Shown piece after piece: positions 34,632 to 44,026 of a stretch of 64,000 bases of DNA. Made by a program: the position numbers and the translations under genes. The notes below the pieces were generated by a model, which was not told the origin of the DNA, did not search any database, and worked only from the letters and a program-made list of their open reading frames with translations. The stretch's first letter is position 1; every line of letters starts with the position of its first letter. The stretch comes from Rhodospirillaceae bacterium (GTDB lineage Bacteria > Pseudomonadota > Alphaproteobacteria > Rhodospirillales > Rhodospirillaceae): assembly GCA_040219235.1 (NCBI GenBank), contig JAVJSV010000012.1:372001-436000 (forward strand), in the 5' to 3' direction.

Positions 34632-37600
34632 ATGACCGCCGGTAAACTCACCAGCGATGCCGGCACGTCACGGCCTGACAATAATATTCATTCGCGTCCT
34701 TCAGGGCCGGCGTTTCGGACGTATCTGTCAGAGGCATCGTTTTGGTCTCCCCAATATATTGAGCAATCTGCTTGGCTTGATCATGCGCCGTTTGCATTTT
34801 GGCTTATGGAGACCTTAAAGCCCGCGAGTTTGGTCGAGCTTGGAACCCATGGCGGCTATTCTTATTTTGCGTTTTGCCAAGCTGTACAGACGCTCGCACT
34901 TGATACACGGTGTTACGCCGTAGACCACTGGGAAGGAGATGTGCACGCGGGTCATTACGATGAAGACATTTTTAAACGAGTGTCGTCACACAATGATATG
35001 CATTATGCGACATTCTCCCGTTTGGTGCGCGCAACTTTTGACGAAGCCTTAGATCATTTTGAAGATGGTTCAATTGACCTTCTGCATATCGATGGTCGCC
35101 ACTTCTATGAAGATGTAGTGCATGATTTTGAAAGCTGGCGCCCAAAGCTGTCAGATCGCGCTGTTGTATTATTCCACGACACGAATGTTCGCGAGGGCGG
35201 CTTTGGTGTCTTCCGTCTGTGGGCAGAAATTAAAGATCAATTTCCGTCGTTTGAATTTCTCCATGGTCATGGATTAGGTGTGCTTGGTTACGGCTCAAAG
35301 TTGCTAGATGATATCTCTGCCTTTCTAGAGACGTCGCATGATCTCGATTGCGTGCGTGACATTCGACAAGCCTATGCGCGTTTAGGGTCTACCTATAAGG
35401 CGACGTTTGACGCGCGCCGCGAAAAATCTCATTTGGAAGCACGCCTGGCCGCACAAGAAGACGAATCCAAACGCCAACAAGCTGAAATACAGGCGCAAGC
35501 CTTACGCGCAAGTGAAGTGGAGCGCGGACTCGTCGAGAAACTTACGGGCATGGAGTCTAAGCTTGAGGCAGAGACGGTGTGGCGTGTTGCTCTTGAAGTG
35601 GAGTTGGAGGGACGCGAACGCACCATAAAAGCACTTAAGTCTTCAACCAGCTGGCGTGTAACAGCTCCAATACGCTCTTTCAAACGCTTGCCACAGATCA
35701 TCTTGGCCAGAGTTGGCTATTCAACAGCCAATGCCATTCGCGTTGTTTACCAAAAAACACCACTGCTTCAGAGCAGCAAGCGGCGTATTGCTGATTTGGT
35801 GTTTAGAGTCACTAAACCATTGTTGGGCCGAACGTCTATTTACCAAGATTGGGAGTTGTCTCGCACCGCTACGAAAAAGCCATCTGCCCGTCGCAAGCAA
35901 TACCTGCCTGAAAAAATCACGCCATGGGAAGTCGCGCGGCCAATTGAAAAAGACTACAGCGTTGCCGTGCCCTTTGGCTACGATCCCATCCCTGCGCCGC
36001 CACGTTTGGCGATTATTGTTCACATGTTTTATGAAAATATGACGCCAGAATTTCAGCGCTATTTTAAAAACATACCATTTCCCTTTGATGTTTTTGTTTC
36101 GACGAACACACCCGAAAAGAAGTCGATAATAGAGCAATTTTTTCAAGGTTGGGATCGGGGTAAACTTGAGATCCGCGTTACGGAGAATCGGGGGCGCGAC
36201 ATAGCGCCTAAACTTGTCGGATTTAAGGATGTTTACGACAAGTATGATTACGTTCTGCACTTGCATTCCAAGTGGTCTGATCATGCAGGCGTTCTGGCCA
36301 ATTGGCGCGGCTACATTCTTGAAAACATACTCGGCTCCAAGGAAATTATTTACAGCGTTTTTGAAGCGTTTGGTCGCGATGCTGACCTCGGTATTGTGGC
36401 GTCCCAACATTTCGAGCCGGTGCGTCATTGGATTAACTGGGGGGGTGATTTCAAGATCGCCCGGGCGCTCGCTGAACGTATGGGGATTTCACTGTCAGAC
36501 AAAACGGTACTTGATTTCCCATCTGGCTCTATGTTCTGGGCGCGTTCTGCAGCTCTGAAGCCGTTGCTCGAACTCGAATTAAAATTTGAAGATTTCCCGG
36601 AAGAGCGCAATCAAATTGATAAGACCCTCGCTCATGCGATAGAGCGCTTATACTTTCATGTGTGCGAGAAAGCCGGGTTTAGCTGGATGAAAATATCTCA
36701 TCGACCTTTGATGGAGAACACGCCGGCGATTGTTTCTATTGATCACCATGAATCGTTGAAGTTGTTCATGTATGAGCACGGTCTTACCTTGACGGGATCG
36801 AATCTCCCAGCGCCTCGCGTCTCTCACCCTGCTGCTGTTCCTGCGCCTGCAAAGGGCCTTGTTTCTCGGTTGCAAAAAAATGCACTTGGGTGTGATTTGC
36901 CGATCAATACTGACTTACATGTTTATGTTGGGGTCGTGACTTACAACAACTCCAAGGATCAGATTGATCGCATCACGACCAGTGCTCAAAAGGCCCTTAA
37001 GAAAGCGGGTTTTGCCACGGCTGGTCGTGTCATACTCATCGACAATGGATCGCCGTCTGAAGTTGCCACACCGGATAACCCCGCCGTTGTGGCGATTCCC
37101 AGTCAGGGTAACATCGGTTTTGGTGCGGCTCATAATCAGTTGATGGAAAAAGCGTTCAAACAGGGCGCTGATATCTATATTGCCGCGAACCCCGATGGGG
37201 CGTTCCACCCGGATGCGATCAGCGCGCTTGTCCAAATGATAGAGAATTTCGATGGCCGTGCGTTGGTTGAGGCCGTTCAATTTCCTTTGGAACATCCCAA
37301 AACCTATGACCCCTATACATTTGAAACAAGCTGGGTTTCTGGGGCCTGCTTGGCAATTCCCAGGGTGGCGTACGAAGAACTCGGTGGCTTCGATGAAGTG
37401 TTTTTTATGTATTGCGAAGACGTTGACTATTCATGGCGGGCTCGTGCGAATGGATTTGCTCTTAAAGTTTGTCCACGCGCTTTGTTTCTTCATGAAGTTA
37501 GCAATCGCCAACAGGACAATGCGACGTTGCGTATGATCTACACCTCAGGCGTCAGCCTGGCACGCAAATGGGGTCATGAAGACTTTGAGTCCTGGTTAAC

Positions 37601-37721
37601 AGGAAAGCTTACCGGTAGAGGTTTCCCTCTCCCAGAAGAACAACCTGTGCCAGTACCAAAAGAATGGCAAAGAGTTTCAAATTTCGAGCATCAGTTCAGT
37701 TTCTCTGAGGTACGTTGGTAA
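34632..37721 (+). CDS. Three-domain glycan enzyme: methyltransferase, RgpF-like and GT2 glycosyltransferase
   Basis: A 1029-residue fusion. Residues about 40-210 form a class I methyltransferase-like domain (LVELGTHGGYSYF and DLLHIDGRHFYEDVVHDFESW). A coiled coil follows (about 255-335), then SSTSWRVTAPIR, common before glycosyltransferase modules. Residues about 455-700 match rhamnan synthesis protein F (LAIIVHMFYENM, ENRGRDIAPKL, LHLHSKWSDH, FPSGSMFWAR). The C-terminal part (about 765-1000) is a family 2 glycosyltransferase with VGVVTYNNSKD, IDNGS and FMYCEDVDYSWRARANG. It probably builds and caps or modifies a rhamnose-rich glycan. Substrates are inferred from families. Confidence 0.9.
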   Translation: MTAGKLTSDAGTSRPDNNIHSRPSGPAFRTYLSEASFWSPQYIEQSAWLDHAPFAFWLMETLKPASLVELGTHGGYSYFAFCQAVQTLALDTRCYAVDHWEGDVHAGHYDEDIFKRVSSHNDMHYATFSRLVRATFDEALDHFEDGSIDLLHIDGRHFYEDVVHDFESWRPKLSDRAVVLFHDTNVREGGFGVFRLWAEIKDQFPSFEFLHGHGLGVLGYGSKLLDDISAFLETSHDLDCVRDIRQAYARLGSTYKATFDARREKSHLEARLAAQEDESKRQQAEIQAQALRASEVERGLVEKLTGMESKLEAETVWRVALEVELEGRERTIKALKSSTSWRVTAPIRSFKRLPQIILARVGYSTANAIRVVYQKTPLLQSSKRRIADLVFRVTKPLLGRTSIYQDWELSRTATKKPSARRKQYLPEKITPWEVARPIEKDYSVAVPFGYDPIPAPPRLAIIVHMFYENMTPEFQRYFKNIPFPFDVFVSTNTPEKKSIIEQFFQGWDRGKLEIRVTENRGRDIAPKLVGFKDVYDKYDYVLHLHSKWSDHAGVLANWRGYILENILGSKEIIYSVFEAFGRDADLGIVASQHFEPVRHWINWGGDFKIARALAERMGISLSDKTVLDFPSGSMFWARSAALKPLLELELKFEDFPEERNQIDKTLAHAIERLYFHVCEKAGFSWMKISHRPLMENTPAIVSIDHHESLKLFMYEHGLTLTGSNLPAPRVSHPAAVPAPAKGLVSRLQKNALGCDLPINTDLHVYVGVVTYNNSKDQIDRITTSAQKALKKAGFATAGRVILIDNGSPSEVATPDNPAVVAIPSQGNIGFGAAHNQLMEKAFKQGADIYIAANPDGAFHPDAISALVQMIENFDGRALVEAVQFPLEHPKTYDPYTFETSWVSGACLAIPRVAYEELGGFDEVFFMYCEDVDYSWRARANGFALKVCPRALFLHEVSNRQQDNATLRMIYTSGVSLARKWGHEDFESWLTGKLTGRGFPLPEEQPVPVPKEWQRVSNFEHQFSFSEVRW

Positions 37722-37724
37722 GCT

Positions 37725-38594
37725 ATGTCAGAGCAAATGGATGTCATTGTCAGGTTTCATGATGCGCGGCGTTTGTCTGAATTAAAACGTTGCGTGTTCT
37801 CTCTGACTCATCAGAGTTATCAGCCACTATGTGTCATTCTCGCAGTTCAGCGTTTTTCAGACTCAGAGATTAAGAGTCTACGCACAGCGTTAGATGAATT
37901 AAGTGATGGCTATGATCTTGAGATTAAGATTGTGAATTGGGAGAAGCCAGAACCAGTTGATGCCCGTTCGGCCCTGTTAAATCTTGGGATCGCCAATGCT
38001 GAGGGGCGCTACCTTGCGTTTCTCGATTATGATGACGTTATGTATCCAGAGGCTTATGAAACACTGATATCCCGTTTAAAGACAACGGACGCAGCAATCG
38101 TATTCGCATCGGTGCGCGTTATGCTGTTGGATGTTTATGAGGATTTCTTTTATGCCGCTGAGCAGGTGACGCCAGGTTATCGCGGGTCGGGTCTGATTGA
38201 CCTACTCCGCAACAATTTTTGCCCGTTGCACAGCTACGCTATTGATCGTCATAAAATACTGAATGCTGAACTCTCGTTCGATACTGTTCGAACGATGCAA
38301 GAAGACTATGATCTTCTTTTGCGGATATGTGCCAAGTATGCGTCAGATTTTGGGCTCATCGGCACTCAAATTGGTGACTACAATTACAAATCAGATGGCA
38401 GTAATACGGTGCCAACCGGGGGGGCTCTGTCTGGCGAAGTGTTGGCTCAACTCGAAGCTGTCAAAACAGCGATGGAAGTGCGGCGACGGACTACAGCAGT
38501 CTCTCTGGACGTCCAGAATTCCCTCGGACTTTCTGAAGCCATAGAGGGGGCCACGATTCGTGATGTTATTGATCGTGTTGCTAGGGGCGGATGA
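37725..38594 (+). CDS. Glycosyltransferase family 2 protein
   Basis: A 289-residue protein with a GT-A fold pattern: MDVIVRFHDARRLSELKRCV at the start, NLGIANAEGRYLAFLDYDDVMYPEAY with the DxD-like DYDD motif, and a C-terminal acceptor part with EDYDLLLRICAKYA. It follows the large fusion gene by three bases and probably shares its transcript. It is expected to add one sugar of the repeat; donor and linkage are unknown. Confidence 0.9.
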   Translation: MSEQMDVIVRFHDARRLSELKRCVFSLTHQSYQPLCVILAVQRFSDSEIKSLRTALDELSDGYDLEIKIVNWEKPEPVDARSALLNLGIANAEGRYLAFLDYDDVMYPEAYETLISRLKTTDAAIVFASVRVMLLDVYEDFFYAAEQVTPGYRGSGLIDLLRNNFCPLHSYAIDRHKILNAELSFDTVRTMQEDYDLLLRICAKYASDFGLIGTQIGDYNYKSDGSNTVPTGGALSGEVLAQLEAVKTAMEVRRRTTAVSLDVQNSLGLSEAIEGATIRDVIDRVARGG

Positions 38595-38675
38595 GGTGAG
38601 GTGCGCGAGAAATCACATTTATAGAAGCGATTTAAGTGTTGTGAGCGCGCAATCCAAGATGTGTTGCTGGTCATT

Positions 38676-39527
38676 ATGACAGCTAAAGCTCAGCCAGGGC
38701 TGCACCACAATTCTGTTCAGGACATCATTATCCCTGTTGCTGTCATTTTTAGGCACTACCTCATTTTCCGCCAGTTTCTCCAGCGCGCAATAGCGCGCCG
38801 CTATCGCCTTAGCGCTTTTGGTTTGCTGTGGACAGTGTTGGTGCCTTTGTTCACGCTGGCGATTTATACCCTGGTCTTCGGGGTCGTCTTGCAAAGCCGC
38901 TGGGCTGGCGATGCGGGGAGCAGTGATACCAGTTCATTCGGACTCTACCTTTTTTCTGGCCTAATTGTCTTTTGGCTGATGGCAGATGTGGTTGGGGCAG
39001 CGCCATCGGCTATTGTTGAATATACAAACCTCGTCAAGAAGGCCGTGTTTCCGCTTGAAGTTTTGCCACTGATCGCTGTGGGAAGTGCTGTCTTTCATGC
39101 TTTAATCAGTACGGCAGTCTTGCTGGCAGCGATTTTGGTTTTTAAAGGGGAGATCCCTGGAACCGCATTCTACGTGCCTTTAATTCTTTTTCCCTTTGTG
39201 CTGCTGCTCATGGGCTTTGGTTGGTTGTTGTCAGCTATTGGTGTTTTCTTCCGCGATATACAGCACATCGTCGGGTTGTTGATGACGGGTGTTTTGTTTC
39301 TTTCCCCGATTTTCTACTCTATTGAACGTCTTGGCCCGGCCTTAAAATTGGTCATTCTGCTCAATCCGGTGACGTTTATTGTAACGCAGATGCGCGCTGT
39401 TCTGTTGGATGGGGCAAGTCCTAATTGGCTTGGACTTGCGTTATATTTCGGCGTCGCTTGGCTTATTGCTTCGACCGGACTGGCGTTTTTCCGTTACGCC
39501 CGCAAGAGTTTCGCTGATGTCCTCTAA
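38676..39527 (+). CDS. ABC-2 type polysaccharide exporter permease (Wzm-like)
   Basis: A 283-residue inner-membrane protein with six predicted helices. The start of the membrane domain (RRYRLSAFGLLWTVLVPLFTLAIYTLVFG) and the amphipathic segment before it match Wzm/TagG-type permeases that move lipid-linked polysaccharide to the periplasm. I chose ATG 38676; a GTG at 38661 would add five residues. It overlaps the Wzt-like gene by 11 bases. Confidence 0.93.
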   Translation: MTAKAQPGLHHNSVQDIIIPVAVIFRHYLIFRQFLQRAIARRYRLSAFGLLWTVLVPLFTLAIYTLVFGVVLQSRWAGDAGSSDTSSFGLYLFSGLIVFWLMADVVGAAPSAIVEYTNLVKKAVFPLEVLPLIAVGSAVFHALISTAVLLAAILVFKGEIPGTAFYVPLILFPFVLLLMGFGWLLSAIGVFFRDIQHIVGLLMTGVLFLSPIFYSIERLGPALKLVILLNPVTFIVTQMRAVLLDGASPNWLGLALYFGVAWLIASTGLAFFRYARKSFADVL

Positions 39528-40914
39528 CACGCATCCTGCTTCATCCCAGGTATCGAATTATGTGGTGACAGCGCGCGGTCTCTCCAAATCTTACACCCTT
39601 TATCAAAGATCATCGGAGCGGCTTTTACATCTGCTCTTGCCGTGGCGGACATACCCGGCTTTTGAAGCCCTAAAAGATGTTTCTTTCCATGTTAGGCGGG
39701 GCGAGACCGTTGGTATCATTGGTGAAAATGGGGCCGGCAAATCCACATTACTTCAAATCGTGACGGGCACCATTTTACCTACTACCGGCGAAGTGCAGAT
39801 TTCCGGTCGGGTCGCGGCTTTGTTGGAGTTGGGCGCCGGTTTTGAACCAGACTTTACTGGGCGCGAGAATATCTATTTGAACGGAACGATTCTGGGGCTG
39901 ACTCGCCGTCAACTTGACGAACGCATGGATGACATCATTGCCTTCTCAGAGCTTGAAGAATTTATTGATCGCCCTGTTAAAACCTATTCCAGCGGTATGT
40001 TCATGCGCTTGGCTTTCTCTGTGGCCGCCCATGTGGATGCCGATGTGCTCATCATCGACGAGGCCCTGTCTGTCGGCGACGCCCGCTTTACGCAAAAGTG
40101 CATGCGTTTTTTGAATGACTTCAAACAACGTGGCTCCATTCTATTTGTCAGTCATGATCTGGGCGCTGTGGCGGGGTTGTGTGATCGTGCGATTTGGTTA
40201 GAGCACGGTAAAATCCAAGCGGAAGGTGATGCCGGTCGCATTTGCGAACAATACGTTGAATCTCTTTTCAGAAACACGCCACCAGAAATCACGGAAGGCG
40301 GTTCAGAACGGCACGTACCTGTGCAGCTAGGCTCCAAGGTAAGTGGTGCTCAGGCGAACTATACCTTAAGTGGGAATTCGGTAGAGATAGGAGGTGGGGA
40401 GTCGCCGCCGTTCTCGAAGCCAGGAATCACAACTTGTTCGCCCTTTAGTAAAACTGCGAACAGTTTCGGTAGTGGTGGTGCCAGCGTCATTGATGCCGGG
40501 TTATGGGATGTCCAAACGGGGGGGCGCTTAACGCAGGTCACTGATGGGCAACAGGTTGAGCTTCGCATTGTTGTCGTTGCTGATGAGGACGTTAAGCGAC
40601 CCATTTTTGGTTTTTATATTAAAGACCGGCTGGGTCAGAATCTGCTGGGTGAGAACACCGTGACGGATCGTGTGGCAGTGCCCTCCATACCTGCGGGTGA
40701 GTCTATGGCCGCGTGTTTTTACATGCGGTGGCCAGCTTTGATGACGGGAACCTATGCGTTAACGGTAGCGATCGCGGATGGGGTGATGGACGATCATATA
40801 CAGCGCCATTGGATGCATGATGCTGTGATGTTCGAGGTCATTTCGAGCGCGGCACGCCATGGTTTGGTCGGGCTAGATATTTCAAAGGTTACGGTAGATC
40901 GCTGTTTTCAGTAG
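39517..40914 (+). CDS. ABC-type polysaccharide exporter ATPase with C-terminal glycan-binding-type domain (Wzt-like)
   Basis: A 465-residue protein. The ABC domain (about 1-245) has Walker A GENGAGKST near residue 70, the signature YSSGMFMRLAFSVA and Walker B VLIIDEALSVGD. A Ser/Gly-rich linker (about 255-320) leads to a beta-sandwich domain (about 330-465, starting ASVIDAGLWDVQTGG) like the C-terminal domain of Wzt that recognises the finished O-antigen end. This suggests export coupled to chain-length or terminal-cap recognition. The start ATG lies inside the end of the permease gene. Confidence 0.93.
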   Translation: MSSNTHPASSQVSNYVVTARGLSKSYTLYQRSSERLLHLLLPWRTYPAFEALKDVSFHVRRGETVGIIGENGAGKSTLLQIVTGTILPTTGEVQISGRVAALLELGAGFEPDFTGRENIYLNGTILGLTRRQLDERMDDIIAFSELEEFIDRPVKTYSSGMFMRLAFSVAAHVDADVLIIDEALSVGDARFTQKCMRFLNDFKQRGSILFVSHDLGAVAGLCDRAIWLEHGKIQAEGDAGRICEQYVESLFRNTPPEITEGGSERHVPVQLGSKVSGAQANYTLSGNSVEIGGGESPPFSKPGITTCSPFSKTANSFGSGGASVIDAGLWDVQTGGRLTQVTDGQQVELRIVVVADEDVKRPIFGFYIKDRLGQNLLGENTVTDRVAVPSIPAGESMAACFYMRWPALMTGTYALTVAIADGVMDDHIQRHWMHDAVMFEVISSAARHGLVGLDISKVTVDRCFQ

Positions 40915-40925
40915 TCAATACAGCA

Positions 40926-41930
40926 TCAATCTTTCGCGTTTTGTCTCAAGCGTATTTTTCGGTTAAAAAAATCACGAGGCCGCCAACTCAGCCATCGGCT
41001 GAGGCTCAACGACGAGAGTCTACGATTTTTCTGTATTGCGCTTCGTTTCATCCAGGCTTGTTTGCTGTTGCGGAGTCCTTCCCAGATGCCTTTCATGCGC
41101 GCTGATTTCGGATTTTTTAGGATGCCAATAATCTGAATAAGAAAAAAACCGGGAAGCGATATGATAAAAAACAGAGCGGGCATATTTTTCAGCAACATCC
41201 ACCATTGATTCCGCGCCATCAGATAGGCCGCGAAATCAGATTTACCCTCAAAGCTTGCACCGCCGACATGCTCAACAACGGCTTTGGTGTTTATCGCGCA
41301 ATTAAATCCTGCGAGGCGCAATCGAAAGGACATATCGACATCCTCATAGAAGCAAAAAAATGTTTCATCAAATTCACCGACATCGCGGAGAATCTGAGCC
41401 CGATATAACGCCGCGGCCGCGCAAACCCCAAAGCAATAGGCAGGTTTGTCATTAAGAAGGTTTGGCTGCTGTGTCTGTCCCCGCCAAGCTTGCCCGGTAA
41501 TCAGAAGATTGTCACCCAGGCCGTCGATATAATTTCGGTCCTCGGCTTTCAATTGCAGTGAGCCAAGTGCCGCAATACTTGGGTTTTTATCGCCCATTGC
41601 CACCAATTCTGCCAACCACTCTGGTTCGGCAAAGGCGTCTGGGTTAAGGGCGGCCAGATATTCACAATTAGTGTTATTCAGCGCTATGTTCATGGCCTTT
41701 GCAAAGCCTAAGTTCTCGTCCATTTCCATATAAGTGATCGGGAACCCGGCATTCTCAACTATTGCTGTTGGCTTCACATCCGAGTCGTTATCAATAAGAA
41801 CGACGCAAAAATCCTTATATGTCTGGGATTTCAGGCTACTGAGGCACTGTGGCAGAGTGCCAGATGAGTTGTAGGTCACAATGGCAATGCAAACGCGTGG
41901 CTGCTTATCGGCACTCTTTTGTGTATTCAT
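40926..41930 (-). CDS. Glycosyltransferase family 2 protein
   Basis: A 334-residue inverting glycosyltransferase of the rhamnosyltransferase-like type. Motifs are IAIVTYNSSGTLPQCL, LIDNDSD, NLGFAKAMNIAL, LNPDAFAEPEWL and the acceptor-side FFCFYEDVDMSFRLRLAGF. A C-terminal membrane-associated helix follows (LFFIISLPGFFLIQIIGIL). I start at ATG 41930, where the typical N-terminus begins; the frame remains open upstream. It is transcribed against the neighbouring genes and diverges from the GT2 gene at 41976. Confidence 0.91.
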   Translation of the reverse strand: MNTQKSADKQPRVCIAIVTYNSSGTLPQCLSSLKSQTYKDFCVVLIDNDSDVKPTAIVENAGFPITYMEMDENLGFAKAMNIALNNTNCEYLAALNPDAFAEPEWLAELVAMGDKNPSIAALGSLQLKAEDRNYIDGLGDNLLITGQAWRGQTQQPNLLNDKPAYCFGVCAAAALYRAQILRDVGEFDETFFCFYEDVDMSFRLRLAGFNCAINTKAVVEHVGGASFEGKSDFAAYLMARNQWWMLLKNMPALFFIISLPGFFLIQIIGILKNPKSARMKGIWEGLRNSKQAWMKRSAIQKNRRLSSLSLSRWLSWRPRDFFNRKIRLRQNAKD

Positions 41931-41975
41931 AACCTTAAGTGTTGCTTGGGCATGGTTAGTTACCCGGAAACTCGA

Positions 41976-42941
41976 ATGACCGACGTTGATATTGTGATCG
42001 TAAACTATAAATCTGCTGCCCACACCGTAAATTGTGTCGAGGCGGCAAGCCGTGTGGCGCGTCAAGACGATGTGGCGATAGGTATTTTCGTTGTCGATAA
42101 CGGCGGCGATGCGATTGATTTACAGGCTGCCTTAAAGACACGCGACGAACTGCATTTCATTAGAAATACCACAAATGATGGATTTGCGGCGGCCTGCAAT
42201 GCTGGTGCCCAGCTCGGTGCTGCGCCGTATATTTTATTCCTGAATCCTGACGCCCTTTTGCATGAAGGGGCTCTTAAGGGCTTTACCGCTTTTCTGAGTC
42301 AACCGGAAAACGCGGCCACGGGAATCGTGGGCCCAGAGATCAGAGATTCTCAAGGAGACCTCGTGCCGTCATGCTCGGACGCACCAACACTGATAAACCT
42401 TATTTTACGGTCTACCGGTATTCACGTTTTGCATTCAGGTCTTGGCGGCGATCCGTATTTGCCGCTCTCTCGTCATCAAAATAGTGGACCCGCCGACCAA
42501 GTCATGGGGGCTGCGTTGATGATTCGACGCCCTCTTTTCCAGACTCTTTCTGGGTTTGATGAATCTTTTTTTGTTTACTATGAAGATGTCGATCTGTGCG
42601 CCCGGGCTAGGGCTGCAGGCTCTACGTGCTATTATCTCAAATCATCAACGGTGACCCATATTGGGCGCGCTTCGAGCTCCCAAGACTCTGGATTCTCATT
42701 GGCCTTACACATTCGCAGCAGAGTGACTTATGCGCGTCGACATTTCGGCATAGTGGCCAGTGTCTTTCTGGCGTTGGTTTGCAGTGTTGTTGAATTGCCC
42801 GCGCGGCTGGCACAGGCGCTTTTGGGACGTGGGTCCATGCCGGTCTCTGGTGTTGTGCGTGCGTATGTTTTGTTGACGCAAAACATTGTAAATGGCCGTG
42901 GTCTTCCCGTTCCCCGCGCCAGTTTAAAGAAACAGTGTTGA
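41976..42941 (+). CDS. Glycosyltransferase family 2 protein
   Basis: A 321-residue GT2 enzyme: MTDVDIVIVNYKSAAHTVNC, NDGFAAACNAGAQLG, FLNPDALLHEGAL and FFVYYEDVDLCARARAAG, with a C-terminal hydrophobic segment near residue 255 (SVFLALVCSVVELPARL). GGAA lies six bases before the ATG. It is a paralogue in layout of the convergent GT2 at 40926-41930. The two starts are 45 bases apart, so their control regions overlap. Confidence 0.91.
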   Translation: MTDVDIVIVNYKSAAHTVNCVEAASRVARQDDVAIGIFVVDNGGDAIDLQAALKTRDELHFIRNTTNDGFAAACNAGAQLGAAPYILFLNPDALLHEGALKGFTAFLSQPENAATGIVGPEIRDSQGDLVPSCSDAPTLINLILRSTGIHVLHSGLGGDPYLPLSRHQNSGPADQVMGAALMIRRPLFQTLSGFDESFFVYYEDVDLCARARAAGSTCYYLKSSTVTHIGRASSSQDSGFSLALHIRSRVTYARRHFGIVASVFLALVCSVVELPARLAQALLGRGSMPVSGVVRAYVLLTQNIVNGRGLPVPRASLKKQC

Positions 42942-42951
42942 TCGTAAACAT

Positions 42952-44025
42952 ATGGCAATCTCAGTCCTCGCATTGACCAGATATAGCGGAATCGGTGCGA
43001 GCAGTCGGGTCAGATTTCTGCAGTACATTCCCTATCTGAAGCGTGACGGATTCAATGTTGATGTCCAATCTCTGTTTTCTGATGCATATCTAACCAGACT
43101 GTATTCTGGTCAAGGACGTTCACCTTTCGCTTTGCTTGGGTTTATGGCCGTGCGTTTGAAGAGAATGATGAGTGAATCCGATTATGATCTCATTTGGTTG
43201 CAGCGTGAACTCATGCCGTTCATTCCGTTCGCCATTGAGTATAAGCTTTTGAAGCATCGGCCTTTGATTATCGACTTTGATGATGCGCATCACCTTTACT
43301 ACAAGAATATATCATCGACAGCGCTCCGACGTATGTTTTCAAACAAAACAGATGATCTCATAAGGTGTGCTGATGCAGTCGTCGTCGGAAACGAGACGCT
43401 GGCCGACTACGCGGCACGCACAGGGGCTAAGAACATCTCATTTGTTCCCAGTGCTGTGGACGTAAAGAAATATCAAACATTGATTCAGTCCCATAGCGGC
43501 TCGGGTAGGTTAACACTGGGGTGGATTGGGACTCCCGTTACGGCAGCCCAGTCTCTGCCGTTGATTCGGGAACCGCTGCGCAAATTCTTATCTGAATCTG
43601 GCGCGTCGTGCCTATTAATGGGCGCCGATCCAAATGTTGACTATGGTTTTCCCGCGCAGCACCTCAGTTGGAGCGAAACGGGCGAGGTTCAGTTTATGTC
43701 ACAGATTGATGCCGGTCTTTGCCCGATGGAAGATACCGAGTGGAACAGGGGCAAAAGCGGTTATAAAATCATTCAGTATATGGCTGCAGGAAAACCATCT
43801 CTAGTGTCGCCCATCGGTATTGCAGCAGAAATTGTGAACCACAAAAAAACAGGGCTGCACTGTAAAACAAAACAGGATTGGCTGGCCGCGTTCAATGAAC
43901 TTCGAGACCTAGGGTTAAGGTCAGATCTTGGCACCCGGGCCCGCGCTGAGGCTTTGAGTAAGTATGATGTGTCCATTTCTGCGAAGAAAATCGCAGAGAT
44001 TTTTACATCTGTGATGCGCAAATAA
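42952..44025 (+). CDS. Glycosyltransferase family 4 protein
   Basis: A 357-residue protein beginning ISVLALTRYSGIGASSRVRF, an acceptor-domain start typical of a subgroup of GT4 enzymes, with LIIDFDDAHHLYY in the middle and the C-terminal donor region GYKIIQYMAAGKPSLVSP. The EX7E-like motif is atypical. It starts ten bases after the GT2 gene and is followed one base later by the O-antigen-polymerase-like gene. Confidence 0.86.
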   Translation: MAISVLALTRYSGIGASSRVRFLQYIPYLKRDGFNVDVQSLFSDAYLTRLYSGQGRSPFALLGFMAVRLKRMMSESDYDLIWLQRELMPFIPFAIEYKLLKHRPLIIDFDDAHHLYYKNISSTALRRMFSNKTDDLIRCADAVVVGNETLADYAARTGAKNISFVPSAVDVKKYQTLIQSHSGSGRLTLGWIGTPVTAAQSLPLIREPLRKFLSESGASCLLMGADPNVDYGFPAQHLSWSETGEVQFMSQIDAGLCPMEDTEWNRGKSGYKIIQYMAAGKPSLVSPIGIAAEIVNHKKTGLHCKTKQDWLAAFNELRDLGLRSDLGTRARAEALSKYDVSISAKKIAEIFTSVMRK

Positions 44026-44026
44026 T

